From contig JBAIAC010000068.1 of the NCBI GenBank assembly GCA_037349315.1, forward strand, positions 17,017,001 through 17,081,000: a DNA stretch of 64,000 nt. Reading direction: 5' to 3'. Numbering within the stretch: the first letter of the stretch is position 1; every line of letters starts with the position of its first letter. This document shows, in pieces, positions 22,429 to 34,318 of this stretch. The notes beneath the pieces were generated by a model. It did not search any database and was not told the DNA's origin. It saw only the letters and a program-made list of their open reading frames with translations. The translations under genes were made by a program, and so were the position numbers. This DNA is from Chelydra serpentina (taxonomy: Eukaryota > Chordata > Testudines > Chelydridae).

Positions 22429-22800
22429 GGCCAGATCCTCATCACATTGTAGGGTGACCATATTTCCCAAAGGGAAAATGGGACACTGCATGGGGCTAGC
22501 CCAAGGTTCCTGCCCCTACCCCCTCCACAGGGCTGGCCCAAGCTGCTCGCCTCCCCCCACCCCGCACGTTCCTCCGCACCCTACTTTTTTGGCAAAAGTG
22601 GGCATTTGTTCTGTTTGTTCTTGCCAACTGATCAAGTTAGCAAAAACAAATGTGGCAAATGCCCCAGTTCTACCAAAAAAGTCAGGATACCTGAGACAGG
22701 ACTTAAAAAAGGGACTGTCCTGGCCAAAAAGAGGATGTATGGTCACCCTAGTACATTGGCATAGCTCCACTGATTTACACTAGCTGAGGATCTGGCCTAT
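22429..22800. repeat. Short palindromic repeat interrupted by a MITE
   Basis: GGGCCAGATCCTCA at the left and GCTGAGGATCTGGCC at the right are the arms of the dispersed foldback family, here with the core GGCATAGCTCCACTGATTTACAC. A 301-bp MITE at 22450-22750 separates the arms. Confidence 0.7.
22450..22750. mobile_element. MITE with TAGGGTGACCATA termini, 301 bp
   Basis: TAGGGTGACCATA and TATGGTCACCCTA are perfect inverted ends. The flanks TCACATTG and GTACATTG agree at 6 of 8 positions, fitting an aged 8-bp duplication. The interior has 'GGGACACTGCATGGGGCTAG' and 'GGACTGTCCTGGCCAAAAAG'. It is related by termini to 28849-28972 and 54323-54445 but has a longer interior. Confidence 0.85.
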
Positions 22801-24992
22801 AAAGTCTATATTCACATGTGTTTATCATCAAATAATTCTGAAACAAAGAAAAAGTTATTCTTTAACTAGGGCCTGTTAGAAAAGGCAATTAAATTAAGAT
22901 AAATCGTGAATGTTGTTGATTTTCTGCACCTATACAGAGTGCATTTCATATCTTTTCTACTAGAAGAATTTGTGCTCACTCTTCCCGCAGTCCACATGTA
23001 TTGACTATTTATCAACATAACTATAGTAAGTTGTGGAATCAAGTCAGTGTTATGCTTTGTATTACAGCCCTGATAAAAAGCAACAGTTACATTACTAAAG
23101 GAAACTTATTTACGTTTTCCCTAGCAAGACCAAAAAGGCAGGTTAGAATGGACCATCAAGTATTTTCAGACCCTTTCATGCCCAAGTGATTATTCCTACA
23201 GTATATATTACCTACAGTGAAGAGTCAACATGGCTATACAAAAAAAGGCTGTTATTTTTAAAAAAAATCTAAATCTATGTATGAACTGTTACTATTTATG
23301 GAAAAAAATCACATGATCTTTATTTAAGAAAAATATTCTTTAAAACAGGAAAATATTTAAGCAATCCGTTTTAAAACTATGTATGAATACCCCATGCATA
23401 TTACTAAAACTGATTCATATGAGCTACATGAAGAATAGTGAGTAAAAGATTTACTATTTGACAAATGATACAAAACCACTGGTGGTTTGAAGGACCAGTT
23501 TCAAAGTTCAGTCTCTTTTCAGGGGCTAGGTTTATAAACATACGCTTTATACTCTTGGAAAGCCAGGGCTGCCCCCACCCCCTTCTAATGCAGTCAAATC
23601 ATTTTGTTTTGTCCTAGCAAATCTCAATATGTTTATTTTAAAAATCAGTCAAAGCATTCTGCTCATCTTGCTTTTTTTCTAATTTGAATTCTGACAGTTT
23701 TAATAACCGATATCTAAAGATCCACTGAATATAGAAACTAACGCAGTACCTAGCACAATGAAGTCCTGACCCATGACAAGGGTGCCTACATGCTAAAGTA
23801 ATAGTAAATAATGCCTTCTAATATATCTTTCAGGTGCTTACTGTTGTTGTATCTAAGGCCTGATCCAAAGCCCACTGCAGTCAATGGGACTAACTCATAT
23901 GAATAAAGATTTGCAGGGTCAGGCTCCAAGTGTGGATTATGTTTTCTATATATAAGGCACAGTTCTCCAAACACTTATCCATGTGAATAGTCCCAACTCA
24001 TATGAGCAGTCACATTACATTTGAAGTCAATCTTCAAAGCCAGTGGGACTACTACGGTGAGTGGCTGTTTATAAAGATTTAGGGCCAGATCTTACACTTT
24101 TACCCTTTTTGACCTGGGCAATTAGCCAAAAATTCAGGGTCCTGTGGGTTGTTTCAATTGGAGGAGAAATGGATGATGGAGGCAGGTATCTTTGTAAATA
24201 AACAGGAGTGCATCATAGTCCTATGTCCCTGAACACAGCAAGAATAAAAAAGCAGGAGACAGCTTCTTTGCTCAAAGCTCCAAGCCCCTTTTAGACAACA
24301 CTTGGCCCAAAAGTGCTCTCCTCTTAGTTTTTTGTCAGGGCCAAGCTAGTAGCACTTCTGTAGTTGTGCCTAGTGCTTCCTTCGCTCCCGCTCCTCTGGT
24401 CTTTTTGCCTCTCTCGCAGACACACAAACCTTCACAAAAGAATGGCCAGTGAAACTCCTCTGCCCACATGTGCCTTTGTTTCAGGCAGCAACACATGCCG
24501 GTATTTGGGGAGAAGGCTAGTGGACCTTAATTGTTTCTTATATGTATCCCAAATGAAGGGCAGCTGTTACATTCACCAGTTTCAACCCAACCCAAGTGCC
24601 TCGGATGGGCCACCCTGAGAATGTCACATTCAGGACAAAAGAAATAGGGCAGACAATTCCCCAAAAACTAATGGTTTATTCTATGGTTAGATTCACCAAA
24701 CCAGTAACAACAAACCTCTGTATCACCACACTGGTTAACAAAAAAGTCAAACAGTCTCCTTGAGGCATTTCAGCCCTCGGCTCCCATCCAGGCAACCCAA
24801 TCTAATATAGTGAGAGGTTACTGAAAACCTAATTCCCCATATGTGTGGTTCTTTCCAATCCCAAAGGATCAGACACTTACTCTAGGTCAATGTGTATTTC
24901 AGATCTTACCTAAATATTATGCTGTCAGCCAATCCTTAGTAAACTAAAGATTTATTAAGAAAAGAAGAGTTATAAATGGTTAATAGATCATA
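22801..24992. other. No gene recognised
   Basis: A/T-rich DNA. At 23850-23930 a foldback-family piece (GGCCTGATCCAAAGCCC ... GTCAATGGGAC ... GCAGGGTCAGGCTC) is visible. Frames such as 24364-24618 have no family features. Confidence 0.45.
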
Positions 24993-24994
24993 TA

Positions 24995-25304
24995 CAGTAG
25001 AGCCTCAGAGTTATGAACACCAGAGTTACGAACTGACCAGTCAATCACACACCTCATCTGGAAGTGGAAGTACACAATCAGGCAGCAGCAGAGACCCAAA
25101 AAAAGCAAAAACAGTACGGTACTGAGTTAAATGTAAACTACTAAAAAAATAAAGGAAAAGCAGCATTTTTCTTCTGCATAGTAAAGTTTCAAAGCTGTAT
25201 TAAGTCAATGTTCAGTTGTAAACTTTTGAAAGAATAAGGATACGAACGTTTCAAAGTTACGAACAACCTCCATTCCTGAGATGTTTGTAACTGAGGTTCT
25301 ACTG
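24995..25304. mobile_element. Tigger/pogo-like MITE, TA target site, 310 bp
   Basis: The ends CAGTAGAGCCTCAGAGTTA and (T)AACTGAGGTTCTACTG are inverted and each is flanked by TA (24993-24994, 25305-25306). A second inverted piece AGAGTTACGAAC / GTTACGAACAA lies inside. TA duplication and CAGTAGA ends are those of the Tc1/mariner-pogo (Tigger) group. No transposase is present. Confidence 0.88.
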
Positions 25305-25306
25305 TA

Positions 25307-26992
25307 GATACAAATGATTGCAAAGTCCTTATATCAAGTTTGTACCAATGATGGAATAGACTGCTACCTTGCAAGAGTCTCTCTGGTAACTTCCAAAAGA
25401 TTGGAAGGTCCTCAGTCCATAGTTCACAAAGCTCCTTTTAGTTGTAAATCCACATTCGAGAATTAGAGCAGGAATGAAGCAAAATGGAGGTGTCTGCGGC
25501 TTTTATATCCTCTGCCATTTACCTAGAAATTTACTGTCTCAAACAAAGCCCCCAGCCCAGGTGCATGGAAAATTACTGGTCCAAGATGGAGTCCAGGGTC
25601 ACATGTCCTTATATGCCCCTACATGTTTTTGCTGAATCATAGGAGGTGACCATTGACTCCTCGCTATCTGAGGCATCCTCAGGAAGAGCTATCTGGACAG
25701 GATGAGTTTCTTCAGTGGTCCATTGTGAGAGCGGTGTGTCCTTCATGGGCCATCAACACATAGCTGTCTAGCCCTAACACAAATCTGAGGGGTATCACCC
25801 AGAAACACATGTTTAGATACATGTATATAGCAATATTCATAATTTTAAATACAAAGATGATACATGGATTTAATCAACATAATGACACTTTGCAAATTAT
25901 AACTTTTCCATTGACACCTTACATGACACACTTTGTGCGAGATTTGTTGCAATTGTATAACAGTGGTAATATCAATGACATAAATGGTCATCTTTAATCA
26001 TAGAGCATCAGAGTACTAATACCTGCTACTTCCCAAGTTCTGGATAGCTCTGCCTGTATTTTTGGGTTAATGAAATAAAAGAATGAAAGATACTTCCTTG
26101 GAAACCACTATTGCTGAAATTATGAAGATTATGCTGCTGAACACAGGTTCACAGTAGTTTTAGGTACTAAAAATAGTCACGTGACAAAAGCATCAGGAGC
26201 AAAAGGTAAATGTCGGCGTTTTGTAATAAACAGTTAATAAACATTGCAGATTCTGAGATGATGCACTTGTGTTTTCCATTATTTCATAATTTATTATATA
26301 AAATCCATTGACCTTTCAGAGGTTTCTTTTGTGTGGGTGAAAAGCAAGAGTGTTAATTATGCTTTAGCTTTTTTTATTGCACAACATTAGCATACAAATA
26401 GGCCATCAATAACCAATTACATTTACACTCTTCATCTTGGGAAGCAGATAACTACAATACTAAGTGCGGTTACACATGTGCACACAAACCCTTTTCAGTG
26501 GTTGAAACATTTCACAGTTGAGTACAGTGGGGAAGATATAAGACAAATGGATAAATATGGGCATAGGAAGATTGCAGGGCATTCAAGCAGGGAATTCAAA
26601 GAGGTCACTATTGTAAATCAGTGAAATCTAGTTCTATCTAAATATCCCTAGTCTTCCTCACACTGCCTTGGCAATGACTATGGAGATTAAAAAATCATTT
26701 AAAACTCATGTCAGTAACATTTCTGAATCTTATTCAAGTTGTGTCAAACAGTCCTGCCATATATCCTAGCAACTTTTGACTTATTGCCAATGAAATAAAA
26801 TAATGAATCTCTTGCTTTTTTAAAATTTTGAATTTTGAATGTATTTATTTTTTGGTGAAGAAGGAGTGCCAATGAGGAGGGTTATTTGTTATATTTATCA
26901 TTGTACTATGAGATTTGCTCTGAAGATGCATAAAATAATGGAACTAATATTATTGTAAGTACAATGCAATGCCGTGGTGCCATTCATCTGAG
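25307..26992. other. No gene recognised
   Basis: Very A/T-rich DNA without recognisable repeats or exons. The frame at 25809-25997 has no supporting features. Confidence 0.45.
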
Positions 26993-27200
26993 GCCTGGTT
27001 TAATTAGTTATGCTAAAGATGTAATTTTAAACCTACTTTAACCAGTGCAATTTTGTGTGTGGACACTCAAACTGATTTAAACCTGGCGTATTTTTTCACA
27101 GGTGCAAGCCAAACCAGCATAAGAGCATCCACACAGGGGTTTGCACCAGTTTGCCTAAATCAGTGTTTAAATCAAGTTAAACCGATACAACTTGGGTGAG
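26993..27200. mobile_element. A/T-rich Harbinger-like MITE
   Basis: It starts GGCCTGGTTTAATTAG and contains GTGTGTGGACACTCAAACTG, GAGCATCCACACAGGGGTTT and several TTTAAAxC blocks. It is related to 6412-6671, 55495-55680 and 60441-60730. The right terminus is eroded. Confidence 0.62.
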
Positions 27201-27238
27201 AGACAACCCTGAAATACTTTACATACATTCATACCTAA

Positions 27239-27501
27239 GAACTTGCCTACACCACTGCACCACTGCAGCACTTCAGTGTAGATACTGCCTATGCTAACAG
27301 CAGATGTTCTGCCATCGCTGTAGGTAATCCACGTTCAAGAGGCAGTAGCTAGGTTGATGGGAAAAAATTTCCATCAACATAGCCCTGTATACATAGCCCT
27401 GGGTTTAGGTTGGCTAAACTACACAGCTCAGGGGTGAGGATTTTTCCACCCCCCTGAGCGATGTAGTTAAGATGACTTTATTTTCTAGTGTAGACCATGC
27501 C
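27239..27501. mobile_element. Harbinger MITE, 263 bp, TAA target duplication
   Basis: The left end GAACTTGCCTACACCACTG and right end CTAGTGTAGACCATGCC are inverted relatives and are flanked by TAA (27236-27238, 27502-27504). The interior shares 'CCATCAACATAGCCCTG' and 'CCCCCTGAGCGATGTAGTTA' phrases with other copies. Confidence 0.82.
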
Positions 27502-27519
27502 TAAGAGTACATCTTGACT

Positions 27520-27690
27520 AGGAAACAAGGTGTGGCCCTAACTCACGTTATCAAGGTACAATCCTAGTGAAGACAAGGCAGTTTGTAATTTACACAAGTT
27601 AGCCCTAGGCTGCCCAGGTCTTTACCTTGACCTGCTAACTCACGTAAAAACTGCTAATTGCTTTGTCTTCAAGAGGATTTTACTTTGTTT
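27520..27690. repeat. Foldback element with about 45-bp arms
   Basis: The left arm (27560-27606: AATCCTAGTGAAGACAAGGC, then AGTTTGTAATTTACACAAGT) is inverted in the right arm (27623-27675: TAACTCACGTAAAAACTGC, TTTGTCTTCAAGAGGATTTT). The centre carries GACCTG-type bases. It is a small foldback MITE lying between two Harbinger MITEs. Confidence 0.65.
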
Positions 27691-27692
27691 TA

Positions 27693-27921
27693 GGGCTGAA
27701 AATTTATGTCGGTATAGCAAAATCCACAGCCCTGACCAACGTAGTTAAACTGACCTAGCCCCCAGAGAAGGTAGCACTGGGTCAATGGAATTCTTCTGTC
27801 AACCTAACCATTGCCTCTCAGGGAGGTGGATTAACTACAGAGACGGGAGAACCCCTCCTGTCAGTGTAGTGAGTCAGCGCTTCAGCTATGCCGCTGTAGC
27901 ATTTTGAGTGGAGGCATAGCC
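27693..27921. mobile_element. Harbinger-type MITE, eroded left end
   Basis: The interior phrases AACGTAGTTAAACTGACCTA, TTCTTCTGTCAACCTAACC and GGGAGGTGGATTAACTACAG, and the right end GTAGCATTTTGAGTGGAGGCATAGCC, match the family. The left end is not clearly terminal. Confidence 0.65.
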
Positions 27922-28327
27922 TTTGTTTATTTGAGCTAGAACATATCCTTTTTCACAGTGATGACAAGGTCTGGGCTGCTAAGATCCAGGGAGGTTCATG
28001 AGGAACTGGAATACAATTTGACAAATTCAGAGGGAGGGCTGAGTAAATTTTAATCCAAACCCACCCATCATCTTCAGTTTTTATAACAATCTTCTCAAAT
28101 TTATCCCCCCGCCCCTAGGGTGTGTTTTGTTTGGTTGCTTTTTTTAATCATTTAGCTTTAAAGAGACACAAAACACTGCATCCTATAAATGGCATTGCTA
28201 TGTGGCATCAGTCTGTGAGGTTTTGTAACAATTATGAAACACTGCAAGAGACATTTATTATTTGTATTACGATAGCATCTAAGAGCCTCAGTCATGAAAG
28301 AACTTTGTTAAACCCAGAATCAACACT

Positions 28328-28709
28328 CATAGGCACTGACTTTGTGGGTGCTCCGGGGCTGCAGCACCCACAGAGAAAAAATGGTGGGTGCTTAGCAACC
28401 ACCAGCAGCCCCCCTATTAATTGCTGGCAGGCCCCACCAATCAGCACCTCCCTGTCCCAGCCTCCCTCCCAGCACCTACCGATCAGCTGTTCCCAGCGTC
28501 TGGAGGCGCTGGGGAGAGAAGGGAGGAGCGAGGGTGCAGCGCACTCAGGGGAGTGGGGAAACTGGGTGGGGAAGAGGCAGGGTGAGGGAGGAGCAGAGAT
28601 GGGAAGAGGTGGGGTGGGACGGGGCAATGGGGGAAGGGATGGAGTGGTGGCAGGGCTTGGGCAGAGCCAGTGGGGCACCCCCTGACAGATTAGAAACTTG
28701 GCGCCTATG
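28328..28709. mobile_element. Non-autonomous hAT-type element, CATAGGC termini, 382 bp
   Basis: CATAGGCACTGAC at the left and GGCGCCTATG at the right are inverted ends with a perfect 8-bp duplication TCAACACT (28320-28327, 28710-28717). The interior starts TTGTGGGTGCTCCGGGGCTG and carries GC-rich G-run sequence. It is related to 34319 and 54490-54753. It is inserted beside MIR-like sequence (28255-28319). The long plus-strand frame here is a composition effect. Confidence 0.92.
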
Positions 28710-28848
28710 TCAACACTGCAAAAGTGCATCTAAAAACAGTAAGAAGAGCTCTTCAGAAGGTCCGGCATTTGGAATGAGTTTGTATACTTATGAACCTTAT
28801 CTAACCCAACAGAGGGGCTCCATTGGACGCACTACCATTTTTTCCACT

Positions 28849-28972
28849 TAGGGTGACCAGATGTCCCGATTTTATAGGGACAGTCCCAATTTTGGGGTCT
28901 TTTTCTTATATAGGCTCCTATTACCCCCCACGCCCTGTCCCAATTTTTCACACTTGCTGTCTGGTCACCCTA
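28849..28972. mobile_element. 124-bp MITE with TAGGGTGACCAGA termini
   Basis: TAGGGTGACCAGATGTCCCG and CTGTCTGGTCACCCTA are inverted ends. The flanks TTTCCACT and CTTCCACT agree at 7 of 8. The interior reads TTTTATAGGGACAGTCCC and TAGGCTCCTATTACCCCC. It is a sister of 54323-54445 in opposite orientation. Confidence 0.9.
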
Positions 28973-29485
28973 CTTCCACTAACAGCCATTGGCATACATT
29001 GGCTGTTTCCTTGAGGGGTTGGGAGAAAAAGGGGGGTGTCTAATGGCCGACTATTCCCTCTCTTGTCTTCATAGAATAAAGTGTAGGCACACTTCCCCTT
29101 CCATTTTCTTCACTCTTATGGAAAATTCCTATAAAATGTAAGAGGAATGAAAGCAATGGGGTTCTAAACCCCTTCAAAATTGTAAGATCTTTCTGCAGGA
29201 TGGTTTAGAACACTGCTAAAAAAGTTACTCTATTCAATTCTACAGGGCTTTTCTAAAAGGGCAAGACAAGGGGGCGTTTTGTACTCATGTCTTTTGTTGA
29301 TTAGGCTGTTTGGAAATGTTGACATGAAATATTTTGACATTTTTCAGTTGAAATGAGATCACATGCGGTAGAAGGGACCTCAAGTGTTCTAGTCTATCCT
29401 CCCACATGGAGGCAGGGTTAAATATACCTAAGCCATCCCTGACAGATGTTTGGGAATGTTTCATTTCAAAATGTTGACATTTTGA

Positions 29486-30180
29486 AATTTTGTTTGCAGT
29501 GTTGGTCCCAGCATATGAGAGAGACAAGGTGGGTGAGGTAATATCTTTTATTGGACCAACTTCTGTTGGTGCGTGAGTGAGGGCTTGTCTACACTGGCAC
29601 TTTACAGCGCTGCAACTTTCTCGCTCAGGGGTGTGAAAAAAAACCATTCCCCTGAGCGTAGCAAGTTGCAGCGCTGTAAAGTGCCCGTGTAGACAGTGCA
29701 CCAGCACTGGGGGCTACGCCCCTCGTGGAGGTGGTGTTTTTAGAGTGCTCTCTCCTAGCACTCTGCCGCAACTACACAAGCCAAGTTAAAATGTAGACAA
29801 GCCATGAGACACATGAGCTCTTCTTCGGGTCTGGGAAAGGTACTCAGAATGTCACCGCTAAATACAAGGTGGAAAAGATTGTTAAGCAAAAGGAGTTAAC
29901 ACATGCTGCAAGAGCACATTCAGGATTAACTGGGCCACTAACACCTCTTCTGACATAGGACTAAAGAGGGTTAGTGGGTTATGGATTGTTGTAAGGAGAC
30001 AAAACCAGTGTCTACTGAGTCCATGATTTTTGGTGTCTAGAAAAGTCTCATCTTTTGACGGTGTTGTGCAGGTTTCCTTTGAGGACAAGATCTCAGGGGT
30101 CAGATATGGAATGATCATTTTGTGGAAAAAAGTTCACCCATGGGCCATAGGTGTTTTTGTCTTTTATCATGTTGAAATTG
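29486..30180 (-). mobile_element. Penelope-like element terminal/3' region, second family, split by MITE
   Basis: The phrases GAGACAAGGTGGGTGAGG, TAATATCTTTTATTGGACC and AACTTCTGTTGGTG, then after the MITE CATGAGCTCTTCTTCGGGTC, TGGGAAAGGTACTCAGAATG and AAATACAAGGTGGAAAAGATTG, form a known reptile Penelope-type end. The region to about 30180 (TCAGATATGGAATGATCATTT, AAAGTTCACCCATGGGCC) continues it. On the minus strand the end carries CCGAAGA next to GAGCTC (29822-29828), a hammerhead-like start whose stem is broken by the MITE. Confidence 0.7.
29582..29803. mobile_element. Harbinger-type MITE, GGCTTGTCTACACTGGC termini
   Basis: GGCTTGTCTACACTGGCA at the left is inverted at the right as ATGTAGACAAGCC. 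An internal pair CACTTTACAGCGCTGCAACT and AGTTGCAGCGCTGTAAAGTG, and GCTCAGGGG/CCCCTGAGC, make a strong foldback in the left half. The flanks TGAG/ATGAG hint at a short duplication. It is inserted in a Penelope end. Confidence 0.85.
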
Positions 30181-33100
30181 CAGTTTGAAATGAAATATTT
30201 TATTTCAATTTTCCCCATTGAAAAGATGGAAAGTTTAGTTTAAAAAAAAAAACCACAATATTTTCCTGAAAAAACTAATCTATTTAGATTAAGTAATATA
30301 TTGCATTGCGGGGAAAAATTTGGTCCAAAAACTTTGAACAGCTCTAATTATCCATCATCCTATTCATATTAACCAGACTGTTTACAACACTGAGACTCAG
30401 AGCAGTGCAAGCATATACAAGGGCAATGCTTTAGAGGCTAATTATATTCCAAGTCAGTAGACTTACCCAAACACTTTCATTCCAATTGTTCTCTATTTTT
30501 AGGAATGCTGAATGTTCGCATTTAATCATAAACTCAGACTGTAAAACTGCAGCTGTTGTTAAACTGGAGATAAGATAAGTGGTCAATTAACTAGTTGTAC
30601 ATTTGTAAACAAATAAACCAATCATAATCCCTCTGAATTTCAAGGAACAGCAACTTCATATCAGCATAAAGAGAACAGTAATTATTCTACTGGTTTCAAA
30701 TTATCCCAATATACAGCTTCAAAGCTTGCACTGTACAAAACAGAAACAGAGAGTTTCTGAAGAATGAGTATTTTTAGCTGCTCTGTAAAGTGCATCTCCA
30801 TGATTTAAATTGGAAACAAAGTCTGAATCCTCATTTTTATGTTTTTGTTGCATTCCTAACGTTTGATGGTCTCCCTTAACATAGTCTGTGGGACAAATAC
30901 GTCTCTGGTGTAACTCCGTTGACTTCTCCAATGTAATGCTGGTATTTCAAGGCTTTTGATAAAAGAATTAAGAAAGGAAAGATATAGATGTCAGATGAAC
31001 TTTGAGACCAGGGTTTTAATGCCATCCTGGCCTTATTGACAGACATATTTTCAGACCTCTGCAATAGACATTTTGTAACCCTGTTCAGGGAATTCTGAAC
31101 TGATCTTCATCACAGGAGTTAAAAGACATCTGAACATTCTGCACACGCTCCCTTGTTCCACATCCATATATAAAACTCAGTGATACTGACAGGACATTTT
31201 AGTTTGAGGGTTATTTCAACACCAGTTTTGTCTATGTATTGTTAACCATACAGGGGAAAGCCATCTTTGGACTGACTGTTGTTTATGACAACTGCTAAAC
31301 TGACAACCGTTGGAAAATGTAGTTGCTTATTTTCCACTTACAACATGGGTAGCCGCAGTACAAGCTTCCCCCATGATACCCCTACCAGTGCAATCTGGAG
31401 AGATCTTCAGAGTAAGAATCATTCAATATCCAAGCCCAGTTAGGGCTTGGTGTGCCTGCTGCGTTGGCCAATAAGGATGCCAAATGTAGTTCTGTGATGG
31501 TTAACACCAGTCTATTAGCAACTGTTCTGAGATGACCAACACATTGTACATAGGCCACAGGGAGTGTCAATTTCTGGTCAGTGTTGCCCTGGGCTGCATT
31601 CAGTTGATGACCTAGAAGTGAAAGGTTAACACCAGTTACTATCCTCTGAGCTGTCCAGTCCCCACAGGTAAAGTATTTTAATAACCTCCAGAAGTGTCCA
31701 ATAGTGATTTGTGTTGGTTTCCGAGTAGCACTGAATTAAAGGCTAGGCTAGATTCTCAGCTAGTGTGCATTAGGTAGCTCCATTGAAGTCAATGCAATTT
31801 AGAACAGCTGGTGGTCTGGCCCTGTTTCCCACACATACACACACAAACATACACTATGGGCTTGATCCTGCCAACTCTTACTCAGGTGTATCCAGAACTA
31901 TCTACCTGTGCTGCTTAATTCAATAGGACTTCTTGTGTGACTAGAGGCTACTCATGTCTTCTATCATAAAAATGAGGTACAGTCTAGATCAAATTGAGTG
32001 TGATGCCGTTTATTTCAAATATAGGCAAAATCCATCCATTTCCAATGTGCTGAAGTTCGGGCTAGTCTAAAAACCTTTTCCTTCTGATGAAGCTACATTA
32101 TTGTTAATACAGCTCATCAAAATTTCTGTTGAAACTTTTTCTAGATGGAAAAGTGGGTTGTTAACTAAATTAAGAGTGTTCCTGAGACGTTTCTGCTTTC
32201 CTTGAACAATATTTTTTGTTGGGAAAAAAAAGTCAAGAAAAACAAAAATGTTCCTGTTTTTGGCTTTAAAAAAAATCAGTTTGGGGGTTTTTGATTAAAA
32301 GTTGGATTTTTCCACTGAAAATTTCAAAATAATTTTTTTTTTTTGTTGCTTTCAGCAAAAAATTTTGTAGGGAAAAAATTTCTCACTAGCTTTACTTTTT
32401 TGCTCAGCTATGTGGCATATTAGAAAGTATAAAATATATCTGTGCATTGTGTGTTTTTCTTATTCAGTACAAGATCTGATACTCCCATACCTAGCTCTGC
32501 TCAAGACTACAATATTGGCCAAATGCTAATGAAAATCTTGAGTCAAGATTTGAAAACAGAAGGATATTCAGAATTCTTGAGGCCTGCTGTTTTATTGATC
32601 CATTCATCATTTCACACAAGATTTTTTTTGAACTAGTGAAGGGAGAGATTGAGGGATAATTTTGACTTTAACTGGCTGGCTGTTGCATGTAAAAAAACAA
32701 AATGAAAGGCTGCCTACCTTCTGATAGGTGTGCGGTAACAGTGTTTTTCATTATTATATTCATAATAAGAATGTTTACACACACTATTAAATAATGGAAT
32801 AAGAAACTTGCTAAGAAGCAAATGGAAATAGTTATATTATGGGATACCATACTGTGAAAAAAATGATATATTAATAGAAACATATTGCTGCTGAGAAATC
32901 AGCCACCTGTATCTATTTTATAAACATATATGGCCAAATTTATTCCTGGAGTTATTCTGATAAAGTTAATGGAATTACAATGTTGGTCAACTTGTTTTAT
33001 CTAAACCAAAGAAAGCAGCCCAGTCTGGACCTTTTCAGCCGATTAGCAAATCAGCTATTGGTAATAAATCTGGGGGAGGGGGAGAAAGCCTAAAATATTA

Positions 33101-33289
33101 AATACCCAAGAATGGGATGAATTTCATAAATATAAATATTTTAGATAGCATCTTACAAGGAAAGTGGAATTAAGTAAAGACCACTAATTATACTCTCCTG
33201 TTATCAAGATAAAAAATGCACAGTGATGGTCATGAGGATTTTCTAGCTTTTTTGATCCCATATTGTCTGTATCTTTGGCACTTATGTGG
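30181..33289. other. No gene recognised; A/T-rich 'AAATTTTCC' repeats
   Basis: At 30180-30350 and 32060-32400 low-complexity phrases such as GAAATATTTTATTTCAATTTT, GGGGAAAAATTTGG and GCAAAAAATTTTGTAGGG recur in both orientations, also at 43020-43140. They look like one old unclassified repeat. Palindrome-family pieces lie at 31750-31825. Nothing coding is supported. Confidence 0.45.
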
Positions 33290-33450
33290 CCCAGTATCCG
33301 AACACTGCACAGCGTTTAATGTCCTGTCCTACACAGGGCTAGGGAAAAGGCTATTATTCTGATTTTGTAAATGGGGAATTGAGAGACTTGCCCAAGGTCA
33401 CACAGGAAGTCTGTGGTAGAGCAAAGAATTTAAACTAGTTCTCCTGAGTC
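33290..33450 (-). repeat. MIR-like SINE, reverse orientation
   Basis: GATTTTGTAAATGGGGAATTG, GAGACTTGCCCAAGGTCACA, CAGGAAGTCTGTGGTAGAGC and TTCTCCTGAGTCCTCAGCTAG follow the reverse order of the MIR core and tRNA-like part. Confidence 0.75.
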
Positions 33451-33984
33451 CTCAGCTAGTCGGACCATCCTTCCATTGCCACTTAATTTAATACTCTGCA
33501 GTTAATTTCTATTTTAGGTTCATTTCCCACATTATAGAACAGCAGTGGCTCAACAATTTGCATGAGGCCAGAAGTAAACCCCTGGAACACAAATGACAGC
33601 TACTTGGTCAGAATGAGTCTCAAAGCATGTGGCCAATTCTCATTTCCTTCTGCAAATCTCAAGAAAAATTAGAACCATCTTTTCTGACCCCACAGCTGCA
33701 ATAACCAAGCTACGGATATGTATCTCCCACCTGAAATACTGCAACCTTCCCCTCTCTAGTATTCATTTTCCAACTCACTTCCTTCCCCCATCCAAAATTC
33801 AAAGCCTTAAATCGTCTTTGTCACCTGCCATTTGGACCATGTCACACCCCTTTTCCAGCTTCTCCCCCGAGCTTTTCTTCTTTCAAATTCAAGCTTTTGT
33901 CCTTACTTTCAAGGTTCTGCACAACCCCATCTTCATCTCTCCTCTTGCTTCTTTCCAATCCCCTCTTCGAGGATTCGGCCAGGG

Positions 33985-34200
33985 GGACAGTCTGATCTAA
34001 TGATCCAAGCCCAGAGTCACGCCCAGGGTCACAGCCAGAGGCAGAAGACATGCCAAGGGTCAAACTGGAGTCAGAGTCGTGTCAACAGTCAAGCCAAAGT
34101 CACAGTTAGATACCAAGGGTTAAACCAGAGTCAGAACCAGAAGTCACTCCAGGGGTCAAAGTTGGCATCAGTGACTGGGGTCAGTACAAAGACGCAGGAA
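33985..34200. repeat. Degenerate short repeat of AGGGTCA / AGAGTCAGA blocks
   Basis: Blocks such as CCCAGGGTCACAGCCAGAGG, CCAAGGGTCAAACTGGAGTC, CCAAGGGTTAAACCAGAGTC and CCAGGGGTCAAAG recur every 20-50 bases. It is a decayed minisatellite. The frame covering it has no domain. Confidence 0.6.
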
Positions 34201-34318
34201 CAAGGAAAGGTACCTGGAACTAGGAGTGGGCGCCAGGCCAGGAGGCAGGAATTCGGCCTTAAGGGTCTCAGCAGCAGCAGGCCTAACAACTAATTGCTCA
34301 GACACGGGGTGTGGCAGG

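Noticed and set aside
28122..28729. Frames of 187 and 145 codons on opposite strands
   Set aside because: They cross the boundary of the hAT-type element at 28328 and reflect its G-rich interior.
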